A stretch of 8,994 bases of DNA from a candidate division Zixibacteria bacterium RBG_16_43_9 (GTDB lineage Bacteria > Zixibacteria > MSB-5A5 > RBG-16-43-9), in NCBI GenBank assembly GCA_001775355.1, contig MEWM01000003.1, forward strand, positions 1-8,994. The letters run 5' to 3'. Within the stretch, counting starts at the first letter, position 1; each line of letters begins with the position of its first letter. The position numbers were made by a program, and so were the translations under genes. Below are positions 5,252 through 8,994 of this stretch, in pieces. Under the pieces are notes generated by a model that was not told where the DNA came from, did not search any database, and saw only the letters and a program-made list of their open reading frames with translations.

Positions 5252-6295
5252 TTATCCTTCAAACACCCTTTTAAAAACCTCAATCGTCTGATGGATATCC
5301 TCAGTATTCACATCCAGATGCGTTACCAGTCTCATTTTTCTTTTCCCAAAAGGAATACTAAGAATCCCATTTTCCTTTAACCTTCCAACTAACCACTCTG
5401 CATCTTTTTCTTTATCTTTAATCTCTAAAATCACCATATTGGTCTGCACTGTTTCCATATCGATATAAATCCCGGAAATCTTCGATAACCCTTCAGCCAA
5501 GAGCCGTGCATTCTTATGGTCCTCGGCCAGACGGTTGACATTATGCTCAATCGCATAAATCCCCGCAGCCGCGATAATCCCCACCTGCCTCATACCACCT
5601 CCGAACATCTTCCTGTTCTTGCGTGCCTTCTTGATGAACTCTGTACTCCCTGCAACAACTGAGCCAATTGGCGCTCCTAACCCCTTGGATAAGCACACGG
5701 AAACCGAATCAAAATAGCTGGCATACATATTCAGGGGAATCCCGGTGGCAACCGAGGCATTCCATAGCCTGGCACCATCCAGATGCATCTTCACGTTACA
5801 TTTCCGAGCCACCTCATAGATTTTTTCTATCACTTCAAGAGAGTAAATCGTTCCTCCTGCACGGTTATGAGTATTTTCGATGACTACGAGGGCAGTTGGC
5901 GGATGATGAATATTGTCCGGTCTGATCTCTTCCAGAATCTGCTCAGCCTTCATAATCCCTTTTTCTCCTTTAATCGGATGAAGCTGAAGCCCGGACAAAG
6001 CCGCAGGTGCACCTACTTCATAATTGTAGATATGCGAGTTTACCTCTAAGATGACCTCATCCCCTGGATTAGTCAAAGACCTTAAGCAGACCTGGTTGCC
6101 CATAGTGCCAGAAGGAACGAAAAGTGCTTTCTGTTTTCCTAAAAGGAAAGCCACCATCTCCTCCAATTTTATAACAGTTGGGTCATCCCCGAAAACGTCA
6201 TCCCCGACCTCAGCCTCGGCTATGGCTTTTCTCATCTCCTTAGAGGGACGGGTGACAGTATCGCTCCTTAAGTCTATGAATCTTCTTTGTTCCAT
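5252..6295 (-). CDS. ltaE: Low-specificity L-threonine aldolase
   Basis: This 347-residue cytoplasmic PLP enzyme cleaves L-threonine or L-allo-threonine to glycine and acetaldehyde. It belongs to fold type I, beta-eliminating lyase/threonine aldolase family. The signature LRSDTVTRPS is at residues 9-18 and GDDVFGDDPTV at 31-41. FVPSGTMGN (59-67) is the phosphate-binding loop, HLDGARLWNA (171-180) carries the PLP-contacting Asp173, and SVCLSKGLGAPIGS (198-211) has Lys204 as the Schiff-base lysine. Length equals the family norm and all key residues are present, so it should be active. The start has an excellent AGGAGG five bases upstream of the ATG. The gene stands alone between the restriction module and a palindrome-rich interval. 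No terminator was found behind it. Some members prefer other beta-hydroxy amino acids, so substrate range is not certain. Confidence 0.93.
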   Translation of the reverse strand: MEQRRFIDLRSDTVTRPSKEMRKAIAEAEVGDDVFGDDPTVIKLEEMVAFLLGKQKALFVPSGTMGNQVCLRSLTNPGDEVILEVNSHIYNYEVGAPAALSGLQLHPIKGEKGIMKAEQILEEIRPDNIHHPPTALVVIENTHNRAGGTIYSLEVIEKIYEVARKCNVKMHLDGARLWNASVATGIPLNMYASYFDSVSVCLSKGLGAPIGSVVAGSTEFIKKARKNRKMFGGGMRQVGIIAAAGIYAIEHNVNRLAEDHKNARLLAEGLSKISGIYIDMETVQTNMVILEIKDKEKDAEWLVGRLKENGILSIPFGKRKMRLVTHLDVNTEDIHQTIEVFKRVFEG

Positions 6296-6313
6296 CTTGC
6301 TCCTCCTGTTGCG

Positions 6314-6331
6314 TCCTCACTCCCGTGAGGA
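6314..6331. repeat. Hairpin TCCTCAC/GTGAGGA
   Basis: Perfect 7-bp stem with loop TCCC, just upstream of the aldolase ribosome binding site. On the minus strand it would lie in the aldolase leader. It is the first of the hairpin cluster and lacks the trailing CTAC. Confidence 0.5.
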
Positions 6332-6342
6332 TGGTCATATCA

Positions 6343-6363
6343 CCCTTCCCTCAATGGGAGGGG
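6343..6363. repeat. Hairpin CCCTTCCC/GGGAGGGG
   Basis: An 8-bp stem with one T-G wobble and a 5-base loop, followed by AGAGGGA. Composition and layout resemble the hairpin at 1341-1361. Confidence 0.5.
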
Positions 6364-6400
6364 AGAGGGAATTTGCTCGTTTTCTCCTTATAATGATTCC

Positions 6401-6427
6401 CGTTGCCACAGGAGTGGCAACGCTACA
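6401..6427 (+). repeat. GCTAC-flanked hairpin CGTTGCCAC/GTGGCAACG
   Basis: A perfect 9-bp stem with loop AGGA ends in ...CGCTACA. The GCTACA tail recurs after the unrelated stem at 6557-6574. Confidence 0.65.
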
Positions 6428-6477
6428 AGTTCTTTTTATCGGACTTGCCAAAAATCTACAGTTCTTAAACATCCCCC

Positions 6478-6501
6478 GTCCCGCATAAAGCTGGACGCTA
6501 C
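6478..6501 (+). repeat. GGACGCTAC hairpin repeat, copy c
   Basis: Arms GTCCCGC and GCTGGAC around loop ATAAA, with one internal mismatch, followed by GCTAC. It matches the copy at 6602-6625 in 22 of 24 bases. Confidence 0.7.
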
Positions 6502-6556
6502 GTGTTTTTTTCCTTTGAACTTTTGAACGATTGAACCATTAAACCTTCTTTTCTAT

Positions 6557-6580
6557 GGAGGTCTAAAGACCTCCGCTACA
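6557..6580 (+). repeat. GCTAC-flanked hairpin GGAGGTC/GACCTCC
   Basis: Perfect 7-bp stem (6557-6563 with 6568-6574) around loop TAAA, followed directly by GCTACA. The layout matches the GGACGCTAC copies but the stem sequence is unrelated. Confidence 0.7.
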
Positions 6581-6601
6581 TTGTCTCAAGCGAGATACCT
6601 C

Positions 6602-6625
6602 GTCCCGCATAAAGTGGGACGCTAC
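6602..6625 (+). repeat. GGACGCTAC hairpin repeat, copy d
   Basis: Arms GTCCCGC (6602-6608) and GTGGGAC (6614-6620) pair fully with one G-T wobble around loop ATAAA, followed by GCTAC. Used here as the reference copy of the family. Confidence 0.7.
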
Positions 6626-6632
6626 TTTTCTG

Positions 6633-6650
6633 GCGACCCTGAAGAGTCGC
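6633..6650 (+). repeat. Short hairpin GCGAC/GTCGC
   Basis: A 5-bp stem with an 8-base loop, followed by ACTGTG instead of GCTAC. ACTGTG also occurs at 900-905 inside the nested palindrome. Probably a decayed member of the cluster. Confidence 0.45.
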
Positions 6651-6676
6651 ACTGTGTTTTTCTATGGTCTTGTCTT

Positions 6677-6700
6677 GCGGGGCTTGGAGCCCCGCCTACG
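6677..6700 (+). repeat. CTAC-flanked hairpin GCGGGGCT/AGCCCCGC
   Basis: Perfect 8-bp stem (6677-6684 with 6688-6695) around loop TGG, followed by CTACG. Last member of the cluster before the yqeY terminator. Confidence 0.65.
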
Positions 6701-6736
6701 CTGATCAGGTCAATATAATAATTTTCTTCAAAAAGA

Positions 6737-6773
6737 AAAACGTCATTCTTCGCTAATTAAAGAATGACGTTTT
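6737..6773 (-). terminator. Intrinsic terminator of the rpsU-yqeY operon
   Basis: AAAACGTCATTCTT (6737-6750) and AAGAATGACGTTTT (6760-6773) form a perfect 14-bp stem with a 9-base loop. On the minus strand the stem is followed by a TTTTTCTTTTT-like run, an excellent terminator 28 bases past the yqeY stop codon. The plus strand has only TTTT, so the main direction is minus. Confidence 0.92.
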
Positions 6774-6801
6774 AGTAAATCCCAGACATGAAGAAAGCTC
6801 T

Positions 6802-7305
6802 TCACAATCTCGGTTCATTGGACGCAGATTCACTTTGAGCGGATTTGAGCCTGAAGGAAACCAGAAGGCTGACCGCTTTACCATCGGCTTTACCTTTTAC
6901 TTTAGGCATCAGAACCTTCATCACCTTGCCTATGTCTTTTTCACCCTCTGCACCTGCTTCAGTTATTGCTTCCTCAACTAATTTCCCTAACTCCTCCGCA
7001 TTAAGCTGTTCCGGTCCCATGGATCCAAATTCGGACATATATTCCAGGATAAGCTTCAGCTCATCTTCCTCCTGTTTTACTAAATCTTCCCTCCCACCTT
7101 TTCTGAACTGCTCGATCGAATCCCGGTGTTTTTTTGCGGCGGAGGTTAGAACTTCGAGCACTTCCTCGTCTGAAAGCTCTTTGCCCTTTTCGATCTCCTT
7201 GTAGCGAATGTCCGATTTCAGAAGACGGGTGAGACTCAACTTCAATTTCTCACCCGACTTCTGTGCCTGTCTCATATCCTGATCGATTCTTTCCTTGAGG
7301 GTCAT
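6802..7305 (-). CDS. yqeY: YqeY/GatB-like domain protein
   Basis: This 167-residue cytoplasmic protein belongs to the YqeY family, which resembles the C-terminal tRNA-binding tail domain of GatB in the Asp/Glu-tRNA amidotransferase. Its precise role is unknown. Family hallmarks are MTLKERIDQDMRQAQK at the start, LTRLLKSDIRYKEIEKG (25-41), the helical RDSIEQFRKGGREDL (61-75) and the C-terminal MPKVKGKADGKAVS (133-146). The length is slightly above the usual 150 because of a polar tail. The ATG lies 8 bases past the rpsU stop. The only GAGGAA is about 17 bases upstream, inside rpsU, so translation is probably coupled to rpsU. A strong terminator follows. The rpsU-yqeY order is widespread in bacteria, which supports both calls. 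Confidence 0.93.
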   Translation of the reverse strand: MTLKERIDQDMRQAQKSGEKLKLSLTRLLKSDIRYKEIEKGKELSDEEVLEVLTSAAKKHRDSIEQFRKGGREDLVKQEEDELKLILEYMSEFGSMGPEQLNAEELGKLVEEAITEAGAEGEKDIGKVMKVLMPKVKGKADGKAVSLLVSFRLKSAQSESASNEPRL

Positions 7306-7313
7306 TTTATGTC

Positions 7314-7511
7314 TTAGAATGATTCCTCGTAAAATCTGCGACGGCTTTTTCTCCGGGCTGCAGCCATTTTTCTTTTCCGCTTTTCAGACGGTTTCTCGAA
7401 ATGCTGATGTTTTCTGATATCTGCTAAGATACCGGACCTTTCGCAGGATTTCGTAAAACGCCGCAGAGCTTTCTCGAAACTCTCATCCTCTCGGATTTTA
7501 ACAACGGTCAT
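7314..7511 (-). CDS. rpsU: 30S ribosomal protein S21
   Basis: This is a complete 65-residue S21. The start MTVVKIREDESFEKALRRFTKSCERSGIL covers the conserved N-terminal half. KPSEKRKRKMAAARRKSRRR is the very basic C-terminal helix that contacts 16S rRNA near the anti-Shine-Dalgarno region and helps initiation. Length is normal for the family. AAAGGGGG about a dozen bases upstream serves as ribosome binding site. A near-perfect promoter lies roughly 75 bases upstream and yqeY follows 8 bases downstream. No change in any conserved block is apparent. Confidence 0.97.
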   Translation of the reverse strand: MTVVKIREDESFEKALRRFTKSCERSGILADIRKHQHFEKPSEKRKRKMAAARRKSRRRFYEESF

Positions 7512-7585
7512 CTCATCTCTAACCCCCTTTCAATTCTCCCGTTAAATGTTGGATTTGTGTTATCATAATTTCTTTTTAAACAACT

Positions 7586-7614
7586 ATAATATAATAACTT
7601 ACTAATCCTGTCAA
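7586..7614 (-). promoter_or_regulatory. Promoter of rpsU-yqeY
   Basis: On the minus strand a perfect TTGACA (7609-7614) and TATTAT (7586-7591, five of six) are 17 bases apart. The spacer and surroundings are A+T-rich. This suits a strong, growth-linked ribosomal protein promoter. It is divergent from the plus-strand promoter at 7776. Confidence 0.8.
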
Positions 7615-7775
7615 GTAAAAATTTTAGAATCCACTATTTTTTTAACCCTTTGACAACAAATCGCTTAGCCAGGTCAATCTAAACTATTTGCCCACTCACA
7701 CCCTCTCACGAACAGGTTCTCATTGGATTTCTGCAAGTATCCACTCAAAAAATACGAAAATAACAAAGATTTTTC

Positions 7776-7804
7776 TTGACAAACTCTTCAATAGGATGTA
7801 AAAT
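7776..7804 (+). promoter_or_regulatory. Promoter of the Lnt-like membrane protein gene
   Basis: A perfect TTGACA (7776-7781) and TAAAAT (7799-7804, five of six) have exactly 17 bases between them. Transcription should begin near 7811, giving a leader of about 95 nt before the ATG at 7906. Confidence 0.8.
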
Positions 7805-7810
7805 GTTTAC

Positions 7811-7905
7811 GAAGCCAAATAGATCTATTTGCTTTTTTTTTCTAAGGGCATTACTCTCTTCTGCTTAGACCATCTACCTTAGAGAATTCTGGGAGAAAGA
7901 GTAAT
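7811..7905 (+). promoter_or_regulatory. Structured 5' leader, possible attenuator or RNA switch
   Basis: The leader starts with the 16-base perfect palindrome CAAATAGATCTATTTG (7816-7831), then C and nine T residues, like a weak intrinsic terminator or an operator. Next, TCTAAGG (7841-7847) can pair with CCTTAGA (7877-7883). ATTACTCT (7850-7857) can pair with AGAGTAAT (7898-7905), the last bases before the start codon. The two pairings interlock, so they are either alternatives or a pseudoknot. The second would bury the ribosome binding region. No known riboswitch class was recognised. Confidence 0.4.
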
Positions 7906-8628
7906 ATGGAGTCGGCACGGGAAAAAAGTGTCAAGGGGAATGGCTACTCTTGTGGCTCCTTATCTCCGAGTAGGTTCTTCTCCGGTGTAGCAGAGGATTT
8001 TTTCTATTCAGGAACAAGTGCCCTTTTCTTATTGGTAGCCAATCTATTCCCCGGTTACTGGTATTTCTCCTTTATTGCCCTTTTCCCTTTCTTGTGGAAA
8101 ATCAACCGTGCCTCCCCTAAAGGGGCTTTTCGTTTGGGATTTCTGCTTGGCATTACCTTCTTTACATTCTGCAACTTAGATGCCTTTTTCTTAGCTCCGA
8201 TCTCGACAATCTTTAAGATTTTAGGCGGCACCCTTCTGTTTGGCTTATGGGGCTGGGGAGTAGGACTTGCAAAGCAATTTTTTGGATTTAATCCTGTAAT
8301 TGTATCCGGTTTATGGGTATTCTTTGAATTGGCACTAATAAAACTTGGTTACACCAGCGGATTACTTACTCATTCTACACCTACGACTCCTTTTGTTTTG
8401 AGACTGGCAACCTTATTCGGTTTCGGGATTATCTCTTTTATTGTAGTTCTTCTGAACTCTTTTTTAATCAAAGCCATTGAGTACGCCGCAAAGGTCTTCA
8501 AAACTCGCAAAATAGAGTTTTCAATATCGGAGCTGACATGGGATTTTGTAAAGAAATGCCATCTTTTCTCTCAAAGATTCTTTCTTGTTCCACAACTGCG
8601 GGGACCGCCTATAGGTTCCATCTTTTAA
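7906..8628 (+). CDS. Lnt-like membrane-domain protein lacking the nitrilase domain
   Basis: This 240-residue inner-membrane protein has about six hydrophobic segments, roughly at 35-48, 51-64, 74-91, 98-120, 128-146 and 163-190. Its pattern follows the N-terminal membrane half of apolipoprotein N-acyltransferase: a FSFIALFPFLWKI segment, then RASPKGAFRLGFLLG, then SGLWVFFELALIK (the W...E motif) and a GIISFIVVLLNSFL segment. A normal Lnt has about 500 residues and a C-terminal nitrilase domain with Glu-Lys-Cys catalytic residues. Here the protein stops soon after the membrane part, so it cannot acylate lipoproteins alone. It could be a distinct membrane family, a partner of a separate enzyme, or a truncated relic, but its strong promoter argues against a relic. 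The GGGAGAAAGAG ribosome binding site is adequate. A secreted-protein gene follows 56 bases later. Confidence 0.68.
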   Translation: MESAREKSVKGNGYSCGSLSPSRFFSGVAEDFFYSGTSALFLLVANLFPGYWYFSFIALFPFLWKINRASPKGAFRLGFLLGITFFTFCNLDAFFLAPISTIFKILGGTLLFGLWGWGVGLAKQFFGFNPVIVSGLWVFFELALIKLGYTSGLLTHSTPTTPFVLRLATLFGFGIISFIVVLLNSFLIKAIEYAAKVFKTRKIEFSISELTWDFVKKCHLFSQRFFLVPQLRGPPIGSIF

Positions 8629-8684
8629 GAACTTAAGTGACATTTTTTCGTTTTTTAACAACAATTTTTTTATGGAGATGGAAA

Positions 8685-8994
8685 ATGAAAAAAATTACAA
8701 TCATTATATTAGGACTACTTCTTGCCCTGTCTATGTTTAATTCCCCCATCTGGGGACAAGAACAAACAGAAGGAATACCCTATCAGTTAGTAAATCTGAT
8801 CGATAATAACCCGCATCCAGACACTTTTGATATAGCATTTAGTCCTGTAGTTGTAGGGTTACTGACGTACAAAGGTGAGAAAGAAGTTCTCAAAATACAA
8901 AATAACACTGACTCCACCTTTACGATTGAGAATTATGTCAGTCCTACTACACTTCTGCCTGACTTTATCATTTCCGGAAATCAATCCCATATCG
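8685..8994 (+). CDS. Secreted protein, N-terminal part (runs off window)
   Basis: The first 103 codons of a longer gene are visible and the end is outside the window. MKKITIIILGLLLALSMFNSP is a signal peptide with likely cleavage after WG at residue 24. There is no lipobox cysteine, so it is probably periplasmic, outer-membrane or extracellular. After a polar linker, the stretch from FSPVVVGLLTYKG through VLKIQNNTDSTFTIENYV resembles the first strands of an Ig-like/ASH-type beta sandwich, with conserved-looking ...KIQNNTDS. GGAG seven bases upstream sets the start. It probably shares a transcript with the membrane protein gene, since no terminator is visible in the T-rich 56-base gap. Function unknown. 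Confidence 0.78.
   Translation, partial: MKKITIIILGLLLALSMFNSPIWGQEQTEGIPYQLVNLIDNNPHPDTFDIAFSPVVVGLLTYKGEKEVLKIQNNTDSTFTIENYVSPTTLLPDFIISGNQSHI

Larger units (their letters stand above)
6296..6736. other. Non-coding interval packed with hairpin repeats
   Basis: About 440 bases upstream of the aldolase and downstream of yqeY contain no supported gene. An open frame at 6051-6488 is antisense to the aldolase and runs into the repeats. The interval carries eight distinct hairpins between 6314 and 6700, listed separately, joined by A+T-rich spacers that often contain TTTT or TTCT runs. No clear promoter for the aldolase gene was found, though one could hide among the repeats. Confidence 0.7.

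Noticed and set aside
6051..6488. 145-codon plus-strand frame
   Set aside because: It is antisense to the well-supported threonine aldolase gene and continues into the hairpin repeats.
6311..6700. CRISPR array
   Set aside because: The hairpins differ in sequence and spacing, there are no identical repeats with unique spacers of even length, and no cas genes are in the window.

Overview
The window looks like chromosomal DNA from an uncultivated, probably diderm (two-membrane) bacterium. Evidence for this: bacterial -35/-10 promoters, AGGAGG-type ribosome binding sites, an rpsU-yqeY operon, a protein related to the membrane half of apolipoprotein N-acyltransferase, and many short palindromic repeats between genes. 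The lineage cannot be fixed from the sequence alone. By feel it resembles candidate-phylum (FCB-type) metagenome bins, but that is a guess.

Layout. 1-791: a Crp/Fnr-family regulator on the minus strand, whose 3' end runs into a palindromic repeat at the window edge. 792-1432: non-coding, with the crp promoter and a mixed collection of hairpin repeats. 1433-3010 (minus): a secreted transglutaminase-like protein. 3120-5120: a compact, A+T-rich type II restriction-modification module. It has a small XRE/controller-type regulator and a PD-(D/E)XK nuclease on the plus strand, and a Dam-like (D12 class) adenine methyltransferase on the minus strand. Nuclease and methyltransferase converge and overlap by 33 bp at their 3' ends. 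5252-6295 (minus): low-specificity L-threonine aldolase. 6296-6736: non-coding, with eight hairpins in under 400 bp, most followed by CTAC. 6737-7614 (minus): rpsU-yqeY with a strong promoter and a perfect 14-bp-stem terminator. 7776-8994 (plus): a near-consensus promoter, a roughly 95-nt leader with competing complementary segments, a membrane protein matching only the transmembrane half of Lnt, and the start of a secreted protein that runs off the end.

How it fits together. The restriction-modification module is the clear accessory element. The methyltransferase has its own near-consensus promoter and a very short leader. Controller and nuclease share a separate promoter, with an ACTATAGT dyad just upstream of the -35. 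This suits the usual logic of protecting first and cutting later, but the tail-to-tail overlap adds possible antisense interference. Hand counts of single 60-base samples gave 15/60 G+C in the nuclease gene (3961-4020) and 13/60 in the methyltransferase gene (4441-4500), against 25/60 in the transglutaminase gene and 29/60 in the aldolase gene. This supports a separate origin for the module.

The most unusual non-coding signal is the palindrome family. Stems differ in sequence but keep the same layout and often the same 3' flank (GCTAC), and some copies show compensatory base changes. The most unusual protein is the Lnt-like membrane domain with no catalytic nitrilase domain, expressed from a structured leader.
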